Assembly (NCBI GenBank): GCA_017404585.1
Contig: JAFRCB010000320.1
Coordinates: 1 to 9,082 of the forward strand
From: Lachnospiraceae bacterium
GTDB taxonomy: Bacteria; Bacillota; Clostridia; Lachnospirales; Lachnospiraceae
DNA: 9,082 nucleotides
Reading direction: 5' to 3'
Under the pieces are notes generated by a model. The model saw only the letters and a list, made by a program, of their open reading frames with translations, was not told where the DNA came from and ran no database searches. The position numbers and the translations under genes are program-made. This document shows positions 1 to 6,365 of the stretch, piece by piece (the stretch's first letter is position 1; every line of letters begins with the position of its first letter).

Positions 1-23
1 ATCCCTGATGCCAGCGGCAGAAA

Positions 24-296
24 GTGAAGTGGGGACGGTTCTTTTCACGCGGATTTTGTAACAGTTCAGACAGGCTGCAACTGTATTACGTTTCCGGCAG
101 CAAAGCATCCATCTTCGTGAGAAAAACATTGCAGGTCCTTCACTGAGAGATCAAAAAAGCTTTAGCTTTTTAAGCTCTCAGAAATGACCTGCGTTTTTCG
201 ATGAAGATGATGTTTGCGCCGGATTCTGAATCTCCACTGCAGCCTGTCTGAACTGTTACGGATTTTTTCACGAGAAAAGAACCGTCCCTACTTCAC
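24..296. repeat. Giant imperfect palindrome, possible non-autonomous mobile element
   Basis: Two arms of about 130 nt pair over nearly their whole length around a centre at about 162. The outer arms 24-46 and 274-296 match 22 of 23 (the one difference is a G-U pair in RNA). Segments 58-79 and 238-259 are a perfect 22-bp inverted match. An imperfect inner section follows (ccggc at 94-98 against gccgg at 218-222; gcaggtc near 131-137 against gacctgc near 186-192). The apex is ctgagag 143-149 with ctctcag 175-181, then aaaaagct 154-161 with agcttttt 164-171. No ORF in it looks real. The termini carry ggggacggttctttt / gaaaagaaccgtccc, a motif I recall, unverified, near REP-type or Y1-transposase-associated repeats in varied bacteria. 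An attenuator or other structured RNA is an alternative. Confidence 0.85.
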
Positions 297-320
297 CATT
301 TTCTACTTTTGTGAGATACT
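292..320 (+). promoter_or_regulatory. Weak candidate promoter for the purine permease
   Basis: TTCACC (292-297) and GATACT (315-320) are separated by 17 nt and each match about four of six bases of the sigma-70-type consensus. The -35 candidate falls on the right edge of the giant palindrome. A competing pair, TTGTGA (309-314) and TACTAT (334-339), has a poor 19-nt spacing. No purine riboswitch core is visible in 297-360. This is a weak call from consensus matching only. Confidence 0.25.
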
Positions 321-348
321 AGAAACAGTTCCTTACTATTCAAAAATG

Positions 349-354
349 AGGAGG
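349..354 (+). promoter_or_regulatory. Ribosome binding site of the purine permease
   Basis: AGGAGG lies six bases before the ATG at 361. It decides the start: the reading frame is open upstream to an ATG at 214, but that ATG sits inside the palindrome and would add 49 residues with no permease character. Confidence 0.9.
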
Positions 355-360
355 TTAATT

Positions 361-1719
361 ATGGAGAAACTATTCAAACTCAAAGAACATGGCACCGATG
401 TCCGGACCGAGGTCATGGCCGGCATCACCATATTCATGACCATGGCCTACATCCTTGCCGTCAACCCCGGAATCCTTTCCGCGTCCGGCATGGACAGTGG
501 CGCCGTTTTCACGGCCACCGCACTCGCGTCCGCAATCGGCTGTGCATGTATGGCGTTCTTCGCCAACCTGCCGTTCGCGCTCTCCGCAGGCATGGGCCTG
601 AACGCGTACTTCGCCTACACTGTCGTTTTGGGAATGGGCTATTCCTGGGAGATGGCACTGACAGCCGTCTTCGCAGAGGGTCTTCTTTTCATCATTCTCT
701 CTGTTACAAATGTCCGCGAAGCCATCTTTAATGCCATCCCCGGCACACTGAAGATCGGCGTATCCGTAGGTATCGGTCTCTTCATCTGCTTTATCGGTCT
801 GCAGAACTCGCACATCTGCGTGGATGGATCCACTCTGGTAACAATGTTCTCCTTCAGCGGATCGCTCAAGAACGGAACCTTCAACTACGAAGGCATCACA
901 GTCCTTCTGACCCTGATCGGTATCCTGATCACAGCATACCTCGTCATTCACCAGATCAAGGGCAACCTGCTGATCGGTATTCTCGCGACGTGGGCTCTGG
1001 GCATTATCTGCCAGCTCGTCGGACTCTATGTTCCCAATCCGGATGCAGGCTTCTACAGCCTGATTCCTTCCGGCATCATCGCGGCTCCGGCTTCACTGGC
1101 TCCCACATTTTTCAAGATGGACTTCTCCATCATCGGCACAGTTAATTTCTTCGTCGTCATGTTCTCCTTCCTGTTCGTCGACATCTTTGACACACTGGGA
1201 ACACTGATCGGCTGCGCCTCCAAGGCGGAAATGCTGGATGAGGAAGGACACCTTCCGGGCATCAAGGGCGCTCTTCTGGCTGACGCTGTCGCCACAACAG
1301 TCGGCGCGAGTCTCGGAACATCAACGATCACAACATTTGTAGAGTCCACCTCCGGTATCGCCGAGGGCGGCCGTACAGGACTTACGGCGCTGACGACAGG
1401 CGCGTTCTTTGTGCTCTCGCTGTTCTTCTCGCCGATCTTCCTGACGGTACCTTCATTTGCCACCGCTCCCGCTCTCATCATCGTCGGGTTCATGATGATG
1501 CAGCAGGTCGTAAAGCTCGACTGGTTCGATATGATCGAGGCTATTCCGGCATTTATCGCCATCATGGCAATGCCTTTCCTCTACTCGATCTCCGAGGGAA
1601 TTTCACTGGGAATCATCTCCTACGTTATTCTTCACCTGCTCTCCGGCAAGACAAACAAGATATCACCGCTCATGTATGTGCTCGCGGTCGTATTCATTCT
1701 CAAATATATAATGCTGTAA
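361..1719 (+). CDS. NCS2-family purine permease, AzgA/PbuG-like (guanine/hypoxanthine/adenine uptake)
   Basis: This is an integral membrane protein of 452 residues, the usual length for the AzgA/PbuG (COG2252) branch of nucleobase:cation symporters, which import adenine, guanine or hypoxanthine. The family signatures are clear: GITIFMTMAYILAVNPGIL at about 21-39, the small-residue loop LSAGMGLNAYFAY at 74-86, GLQNS at 146-150, FLFVDIFDTLGTLIGCA at 270-286, and GTSTITTFVESTSGIAEGG at 319-337. Hydrophobic segments run throughout, consistent with a multi-pass (about 12-14 helix) fold; the N-terminus is short and there is no cleavable signal peptide. The start at 361 is set by the AGGAGG six bases upstream. 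It is monocistronic, downstream of the giant palindrome and convergent with the lysR-selB-selA genes. Which purine it carries cannot be told from sequence. Its position near glycine reductase genes suggests a role in purine catabolism, but that is inference. Confidence 0.92.
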   Translation: MEKLFKLKEHGTDVRTEVMAGITIFMTMAYILAVNPGILSASGMDSGAVFTATALASAIGCACMAFFANLPFALSAGMGLNAYFAYTVVLGMGYSWEMALTAVFAEGLLFIILSVTNVREAIFNAIPGTLKIGVSVGIGLFICFIGLQNSHICVDGSTLVTMFSFSGSLKNGTFNYEGITVLLTLIGILITAYLVIHQIKGNLLIGILATWALGIICQLVGLYVPNPDAGFYSLIPSGIIAAPASLAPTFFKMDFSIIGTVNFFVVMFSFLFVDIFDTLGTLIGCASKAEMLDEEGHLPGIKGALLADAVATTVGASLGTSTITTFVESTSGIAEGGRTGLTALTTGAFFVLSLFFSPIFLTVPSFATAPALIIVGFMMMQQVVKLDWFDMIEAIPAFIAIMAMPFLYSISEGISLGIISYVILHLLSGKTNKISPLMYVLAVVFILKYIML

Positions 1720-1808
1720 TTGCCGTAATTCTCAGCCCTTACAGCGCGAGCCCTGCCTTCATACTGCTTTCGTCACAGTAGTGAGGCAGGGCAATACCCC
1801 GAAAATGA
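1720..1808. repeat. GC-rich hairpin downstream of the permease
   Basis: Arms gccctgcct (1750-1758) and aggcagggc (1784-1792) pair perfectly. An inner stem tactg (1762-1766) / cagta (1776-1780) closes a nine-base loop. There is no T tract on either side, so it is not a classic intrinsic terminator by itself. It may stabilise the permease mRNA 3' end or work with the hairpin that follows. Nothing else is seen in this stretch. Confidence 0.55.
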
Positions 1809-1870
1809 CATAAGCTGCATATGACCGGTTACGTGTGCAACTACCGGACATATGCAGCTTATGTTTTTCT
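1809..1870 (+). terminator. Probable bidirectional intrinsic terminator between convergent genes
   Basis: A perfect 15-bp stem, cataagctgcatatg (1809-1823) with catatgcagcttatg (1849-1863), encloses a second short stem ccggt (1825-1829) / accgg (1843-1847). On the + strand it is followed at once by tttttctt, fitting termination of the permease transcript. On the - strand the downstream stretch is TCATTTTC, a weaker tract that could also end the grd-sel-lysR transcript. A small extra hairpin, atggga (1872-1877) with tcccat (1881-1886), lies between it and the lysR stop. Confidence 0.75.
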
Positions 1871-1920
1871 TATGGGAAAATCCCATGGCAGTAAAATGGC
1901 AAATAACAGGAATCTGCTAT

Positions 1921-2823
1921 TCAACAGTTATACATTTTTTTAACCAGTTTGATCATATCTCTGCTGGTATCGGTCAGCGGAGTCGTGCTGCTCGTGGCGA
2001 TACTGATCCAGCGGTAACTGCCGTTAGCTCCGAGCGGATGATCCAGAACATCTCCGCGATCAACGGCGGACTGGGCAGCCAGACGCGATACGATCGTAAT
2101 TCCGCTTCCCTGCGCAACGGAGAGAAGGATTGCGCCTGTATTATTAAAACGGGCGAGAATATGCAGCTGATCGCTGTGAATGCCCATTTCCTCAAACACG
2201 TGGAGAGTCTCCTTGTAGGTACCGGAGCCGTCCTCACGCATGATCCAGGGTTCCTGCTCGATCCATGTGAGATTGAGCTTCTTTTCTTTGAGCTCGCGGT
2301 ATCTGTCATTGTTCGGTGTGATCAGAACAAGTTCATCTTTGCAGAACGGCATGAACGAAATCTCGCGATCCTTGGTCGCTGTGCCGACAAAGCCGAGGTC
2401 CGCGCGGTGCTCCCGTATATCGTTCATGACACCGATACTGTCTGACTCCTGGACACGCATTTCAACATTCGGATACGTCCTGCTGAACTCCGCGAGAATC
2501 CCGGGCAGCAGGTATGTTCCCGGAATAGATGATGCGGAAATGACCATGCGGCGTGTCCCCTCCTCGGATGACCCCTTGAACGCATTTTCAATTTTCTCCG
2601 CAAGCTCAATGATATCCTTCGCGTAAATATATATCTTTTTTCCGGCTTCTGTCAGGGTGACCTCTTTTGTCGTGCGGTAAAAGAGCTTTTCCCCCAGTTC
2701 ATATTCCAGCTTGCTTATGTATGCGCTCACCGTCGGCTGGGTCAGATATAATTTTTTTGCCGTCAAAGAAAAACTTTTATTGTTCGCGATCATTACGAAC
2801 GCTTCCAGCTGTTTCAGATTCAA
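1921..2823 (-). CDS. LysR-family transcriptional regulator, probably linked to selenium metabolism
   Basis: The 300-residue product has the normal LysR-type length and layout: an N-terminal winged helix-turn-helix (about 1-60, starting [10 protein letters not shown], with the helix-turn-helix around SLTAKKLYLTQPTVSAYISK at 19-38), a linker helix (about 60-88), and a periplasmic-binding-protein-like effector domain (about 92-295). The start is TTG at 2823-2821. It is preferred because it gives the canonical family N-terminus and overlaps the selB stop (TTGA), with an AGGGTGG-like ribosome site seven bases upstream inside selB; this suggests translational coupling. The stop is TGA. A LysR subfamily found next to sel genes in Clostridia is known and annotated as selenium-metabolism-associated; placement here rests on context and general resemblance. 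Its effector and targets are unknown. The regulator lies downstream of selB, so it is probably co-transcribed with the genes it may control. The protein ends in Asn-Cys. Confidence 0.88.
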   Translation of the reverse strand: MNLKQLEAFVMIANNKSFSLTAKKLYLTQPTVSAYISKLEYELGEKLFYRTTKEVTLTEAGKKIYIYAKDIIELAEKIENAFKGSSEEGTRRMVISASSIPGTYLLPGILAEFSRTYPNVEMRVQESDSIGVMNDIREHRADLGFVGTATKDREISFMPFCKDELVLITPNNDRYRELKEKKLNLTWIEQEPWIMREDGSGTYKETLHVFEEMGIHSDQLHILARFNNTGAILLSVAQGSGITIVSRLAAQSAVDRGDVLDHPLGANGSYRWISIATSSTTPLTDTSRDMIKLVKKMYNC

Positions 2824-4742
2824 ATGTACGCCACCCTTTCTGTCTCTGCACCGACCTTCTTTGTTACCTTTATTACATCCATATATTCAATAATCGGTTT
2901 AGCACATTTACGGTTAGTCTCGAACATCTCGCGGACCTGTTTGATCGTGAGGAGATCTTCCGTCTCAAAGTGCTTCCTCACTTTGGCTTCCGCCGCATCC
3001 ATGAAATGCTTCATTGTATACATTTCGAGCTCAATACCGACTCGAACCATCTTCCCCTCATCGATCAGAATGTGGAGAACGTCTGTGACGACCTCATCCG
3101 AATACTGCTTCTTATCCACTTCCGAAAATCTCAGAAGCAGATAACCTGCCTCCTCGAACTGCTGTGTCAGCAGCTGCTCGATATCTGCAAATGTCTCATC
3201 CTTCGTTATCTCAAAATCCGCCAGGCATACGTACTCATCCTGAATACGAAGCGTTCCGGTACTCACCATATAGTTGACACAGGAATCAAACACATTGAGA
3301 CGTACCTTCTTCATAAACGTATTGTGGATCTCCGCCTTCGGAATTCCGTAGCGATACGGATACTTCTCATAAAAATTCTTCAGAGCCCTGGCGATCTCCT
3401 GCTCAACGATGAATGCATTATCCGCATGCCAGTACCAGGTATCCTTTTTCAGCGGGAACTCGACAAGCGCTCCCCTCTCCACAAGCTCATCCAGACAGGG
3501 TTTAAGTTCAGCCGCAGAGTGGGACATCTGCTTTGAGAGTTCTTTGAGCGGTACGAGATCATCCGTGACAGCTCTGATATTGAGCTCGCATACATCTGTC
3601 AGCGAACCGGATTTCTTCCTCTTCAGCTCGTCGATCACGCCCTCATTGAAGCGCTTTTTCTTTCTCGGATTGGACTCAAGGATCACGCCGCCTCCGCTGG
3701 TCTCGAGCGGACTGTAAAAGCGGACGACAAAGCGGTCGCCGCGCTTGACGACGATCTCCTCCTCGCACAGGAGCTGCGCAAGTCCTGTTTCACCGGGCTT
3801 CAGTTCCTGCTTGTCGAGCAGAATTGCGCGGCACAGGATTTCGCTGGTCCCGGTGAACAGATGGAACCGTTCTCTGTTGCGGATCGTCCGCGTGGAGCTC
3901 TTCAGGATCTGGAGATTCACATCAATAAGCGTAGTATTCTCCATACTATTAGCAGGGGCAAGAACGCAGCCGCGGTAGATCTCATCCCTTCTAATGTTCG
4001 GGATATTGAGGGCGACGCGCTGACCGGCCTCGCAGATCTCCTGATTTGTCTCGTGCACCTGAATGTTCCTGACCTTGGAGCTCTTTCCCACAGGAAAGAC
4101 CGTGAGCGTTTCCCCCTTTGTGATACTTCCCGATAAAAGCGTCCCGGTGACGATCGTGCCGAATCCGGGAATGGAAAACACTCTGTCGATCGGAAGGCGG
4201 GGAATGCTGTTGACGTCTTTGGCTTCCACTTTGTCGCGGACCATCTCAAGAATTATTGCCTTCAGCTCCTCCAGTCCCTCTCCGGTGACAGATGAGACCC
4301 GCACGCACGGGGCATTCTCCATAATTGTACCGCTCAGCTCTTCTCTTGCATCCATCTCGACCATATCGATCCACTCTTCATCCACAAGGTCACACTTATT
4401 AAGTACAAGAATACTCTTCTCGATGCCGAGCAGTTCCAGAATATCAAGATGCTCCCGGGTCTGAGGCATAATTCCCTCGTCAGCGGCCACGACCATGAGG
4501 ACCAGGTCCATTCCGACAACGCCGGCCACCATATTGTTAATAAACTTTTCATGACCAGGCACGTCGATGATACCGCAGTGCGTTCCGTCATTCAGATCGA
4601 ACCATGTAAATCCCAGATCGATGGTAATGCCTCGCTGCTGCTCCTCTTTAAGTCTATCTGTATTACGCCCGGTCAAGGCTTTTATCAGCGTTGTTTTGCC
4701 GTGGTCAATATGGCCTGCTGTTCCGATAATAATGTGTTTCAT
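2820..4742 (-). CDS. selB: Selenocysteine-specific translation elongation factor SelB
   Basis: SelB is a cytoplasmic GTPase that replaces EF-Tu for Sec-tRNA(Sec) and binds the SECIS hairpin after UGA Sec codons. The 640-residue protein is close to family length (E. coli 614). G motifs are all visible: [13 protein letters not shown] at 7-19 (P-loop), RGITIDLGF at 37-45 (switch I), DVPGHE at 60-65 (switch II), NKCD at 115-118 and SSVTGEGL at 150-157. Beta-barrel domains II and III follow (about 175-375, including [19 protein letters not shown] near 188), then a C-terminal run of winged-helix modules (about 380-640), the part that reads SECIS RNA. The long C-terminal region and HIDHGKTT P-loop separate it from EF-Tu. 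The ATG at 4742 has GGGAGG seven bases upstream (4750-4755), 33 nt after the selA stop. Its TGA stop overlaps the lysR start. Confidence 0.97.
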   Translation of the reverse strand: MKHIIIGTAGHIDHGKTTLIKALTGRNTDRLKEEQQRGITIDLGFTWFDLNDGTHCGIIDVPGHEKFINNMVAGVVGMDLVLMVVAADEGIMPQTREHLDILELLGIEKSILVLNKCDLVDEEWIDMVEMDAREELSGTIMENAPCVRVSSVTGEGLEELKAIILEMVRDKVEAKDVNSIPRLPIDRVFSIPGFGTIVTGTLLSGSITKGETLTVFPVGKSSKVRNIQVHETNQEICEAGQRVALNIPNIRRDEIYRGCVLAPANSMENTTLIDVNLQILKSSTRTIRNRERFHLFTGTSEILCRAILLDKQELKPGETGLAQLLCEEEIVVKRGDRFVVRFYSPLETSGGGVILESNPRKKKRFNEGVIDELKRKKSGSLTDVCELNIRAVTDDLVPLKELSKQMSHSAAELKPCLDELVERGALVEFPLKKDTWYWHADNAFIVEQEIARALKNFYEKYPYRYGIPKAEIHNTFMKKVRLNVFDSCVNYMVSTGTLRIQDEYVCLADFEITKDETFADIEQLLTQQFEEAGYLLLRFSEVDKKQYSDEVVTDVLHILIDEGKMVRVGIELEMYTMKHFMDAAEAKVRKHFETEDLLTIKQVREMFETNRKCAKPIIEYMDVIKVTKKVGAETERVAYI

Positions 4743-4775
4743 CCGGGTTCCTCCCTGTCAATAGAGCGATACGGT

Positions 4776-6182
4776 TCAATTTCCGCCTGCGAGAATATCT
4801 GCCAGCACCCGGGCAATGGTGTCAAACTCTTCATCCAGGACAGTTCTCACATCCATTTTTACACAGTCCTCAGCAGTCCTCACGATGATCGGATGAGCGG
4901 ATTTCCGCATGGCTTCCTCGAGCCTTCCGGCACTCATGCCGAGGGGGTGGACCGATACGGCGGCACCTTCGAGAAGCTCCGACGGGAGGGAGCCTCCGCC
5001 GACCTGAGAATAAATCTTCTCTACAGTGACTTCCGCGGCGACATTCTCTCTCATGATCATCTCGGCCAGCTTCTCTGCCCGGGGCATGAGGGTCTCTTCC
5101 GTCTCCCTGATCATTCTGAGTACAGGAACATTCTCACTAGCCTTCTCCTCATTGAGATACTCCATGAGCACAAGTTCCAGCACGGTCACTGTAAATTTAT
5201 CGACGCGGATCGCTCTTGTGAGCTGATTCTTTTTCATCCTGTCGATATATTTCTTTTTTCCGATAATAATTCCGGCCTGAGGTCCTCCGAGAAGCTTATC
5301 TCCGCTGAAACACACCACGTCGACTCCGCCGGCTATGGACTCCCGGACAGTAGGCTCATGAGTAAGACCGTATTTCGTGAGATCGACGAGAACACCGCTG
5401 CCGAGATCCTCAATGAGGGGCAGGTCATGCTCGTCCGCCAGCTTTCTGAGCTCCGTGAGCGGTACGCTCTCCGTAAAGCCGGTGATCCTGTAATTGCTGG
5501 TGTGGACCTTCATGAGGGCCTTTGTCTCTTCCGTGATCGCCTCTTCATAGTCCGAATAATGTGTCTTGTTGGTCGTCCCGACCTCGACAAGCCGGGCTCC
5601 GCTCTGTTTCATCACGTCCGGTATCCGGAATTTTCCGCCGATCTCGACCAGCTCCCCGCGCGAGACAATTGCCTCTCCTCCGGTCGCTATCGTGCTCAGC
5701 ACGAGCAGAACGGCCGCGGCGTTATTGTTAACGACCATTGCGGCTTCCGCTCCGGTCAGTCTGCAAATGAGTTTCTCAAAATGAGCATACCGCTCTCCCC
5801 TTCTTCCCGCCTCCAGATTGTACTCCAGGTTGGAATAGCCGCTGACTATGTCAGCGAGAAGTTCGGCATGCCGACGACTGATCGGCGCTCTCCCGAGATT
5901 GGTGTGCAGAATTGTGCCGGTCGCGTTTATGACCTTCCGCACATTGGGAATAAACAGAGCTTCTGTCTCTTTCTGAATCGCCTGAGGCAGCTGACAGATT
6001 TCTCTCTCAATGTTTTCGCTGTCATCGGTATTTCGGATCAGTTCCCGCAGACGATCCATCTCTTTATGGATCATGTCCATGACAATTCCGTGACCGTATT
6101 TCTCGGCCAGCATCTCAACCGTCTCGTTTTCCAAAAGAACGTCCACCTTCGGGATCATCCTGTAAAGTCTGTTGCGATCCAT
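4776..6182 (-). CDS. selA: L-seryl-tRNA(Sec) selenium transferase SelA
   Basis: SelA is a PLP enzyme that converts Ser-tRNA(Sec) to Sec-tRNA(Sec) using selenophosphate. With the start at 6182 the product is 468 residues (E. coli 463). The N-terminal helical region (about 1-75, tRNA-binding in the family) precedes the fold-type-I PLP domain: INATGTILHTNLGRAP at 85-100, YSNLEYNLEAGRRGER at 116-131, NNNAAAVLL at 152-160, EDLGSG at 258-263, and the Schiff-base lysine K296 in CFSGDKLLGGPQAG (291-304), matching E. coli K295. The start is preferred because GGAGG sits seven bases upstream and the N-terminus (MDRNRLYRMIPKVD) is family-like; the frame is open to 6293 but that extension encodes hairpin sequence. 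It is followed by selB after 33 nt, a standard selAB arrangement. selD is not in the window. The stop is TGA. Confidence 0.97.
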   Translation of the reverse strand: MDRNRLYRMIPKVDVLLENETVEMLAEKYGHGIVMDMIHKEMDRLRELIRNTDDSENIEREICQLPQAIQKETEALFIPNVRKVINATGTILHTNLGRAPISRRHAELLADIVSGYSNLEYNLEAGRRGERYAHFEKLICRLTGAEAAMVVNNNAAAVLLVLSTIATGGEAIVSRGELVEIGGKFRIPDVMKQSGARLVEVGTTNKTHYSDYEEAITEETKALMKVHTSNYRITGFTESVPLTELRKLADEHDLPLIEDLGSGVLVDLTKYGLTHEPTVRESIAGGVDVVCFSGDKLLGGPQAGIIIGKKKYIDRMKKNQLTRAIRVDKFTVTVLELVLMEYLNEEKASENVPVLRMIRETEETLMPRAEKLAEMIMRENVAAEVTVEKIYSQVGGGSLPSELLEGAAVSVHPLGMSAGRLEEAMRKSAHPIIVRTAEDCVKMDVRTVLDEEFDTIARVLADILAGGN

Positions 6183-6188
6183 GTCATG

Positions 6189-6194
6189 TCCTCC
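6189..6194 (-). promoter_or_regulatory. Ribosome binding site of selA
   Basis: On the - strand GGAGGA ends seven or so bases before the ATG at 6182. It decides the selA start against an upstream in-frame ATG at 6293, and it lies 16 nt after a perfect 10-bp hairpin. Confidence 0.85.
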
Positions 6195-6210
6195 GATACT
6201 AAGCGGCTTC

Positions 6211-6237
6211 CCGGCAGGGGCTTCCTTCCCCTGCCGG
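6211..6237 (-). promoter_or_regulatory. Perfect hairpin in the selA leader, possible SECIS-like or attenuator element
   Basis: On the - strand CCGGCAGGGG and CCCCTGCCGG pair over ten bases around the seven-base loop AAGGAAG. There is no U tract, so it is not a clear terminator. It stands 16 nt upstream of the selA ribosome binding site. In E. coli a SECIS-like hairpin in the selAB leader binds SelB and lowers expression; a comparable role here is possible. The loop has GG but not the GU of the E. coli SECIS loop, so the analogy is one of position only. Confidence 0.5.
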
Positions 6238-6241
6238 AATA

Positions 6242-6292
6242 TGTCTCCGTGGTCCCCGGCCTGCATGTGCAGCGCAGCCGGGAACCGGGACA
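6242..6292 (-). repeat. Long bulged hairpin in the grdD-selA leader
   Basis: The core pairs GGTTCCCGGC with GCCGGGGACC (plus-strand 6277-6286 and 6251-6260, nine of ten). An inner palindrome CTGCA/TGCAG (6261-6272) sits in the loop, and the outer stem extends by TGTC/GACA with bulges. Function is unknown; it could be an RNA-processing or stability element separating grdCD from selAB levels. It has no tRNA-like T-loop. Confidence 0.5.
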
Positions 6293-6343
6293 CTCACCGC
6301 GATTTAAATGTCTGATATGACCCACCGCCTTAGTGATGGGGTT

Positions 6344-6360
6344 CTTCTCCCACTGAGAAG
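6344..6360 (-). repeat. Small hairpin just after the grdD stop
   Basis: On the - strand CTTCTC and GAGAAG pair around the loop AGTGG, beginning five bases after the grdD TGA. No U tract follows. A further weak stem with G-U pairing (CCCAUC/GGUGGG) lies just downstream. It may protect the upstream mRNA 3' end. Confidence 0.4.
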
Positions 6361-6365
6361 CAAAA

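Noticed and set aside
214..360. 49-residue N-terminal extension of the purine permease from the ATG at 214
   Set aside because: It is encoded by the palindrome arm, has no ribosome site, and the family N-terminus begins at 361 behind AGGAGG.
297..360. Purine riboswitch upstream of the permease
   Set aside because: No conserved purine-riboswitch core or paired loops are visible, and the space between palindrome and start is too short for one.
1720..1920. selC or another small RNA gene in the convergent gap
   Set aside because: The stems fit terminator-like hairpins; no tRNA arms or anticodon arrangement were found.
6183..6293. Longer selA starting at the ATG at 6293
   Set aside because: The extra 37 residues are encoded by the leader hairpins, and the GGAGG site supports the 6182 start.
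4449..6320. Long + strand open frame of 623 codons antisense to selA and the selB start
   Set aside because: It lies opposite genes with unmistakable family motifs. The translation has no recognisable domain and is a codon-bias shadow.
6183..6365. tRNA(Sec) gene (selC) between selA and grdD
   Set aside because: No GGTTCRA-type T-loop, no UCA anticodon in a seven-base loop and no 8-bp acceptor stem could be assembled on either strand.
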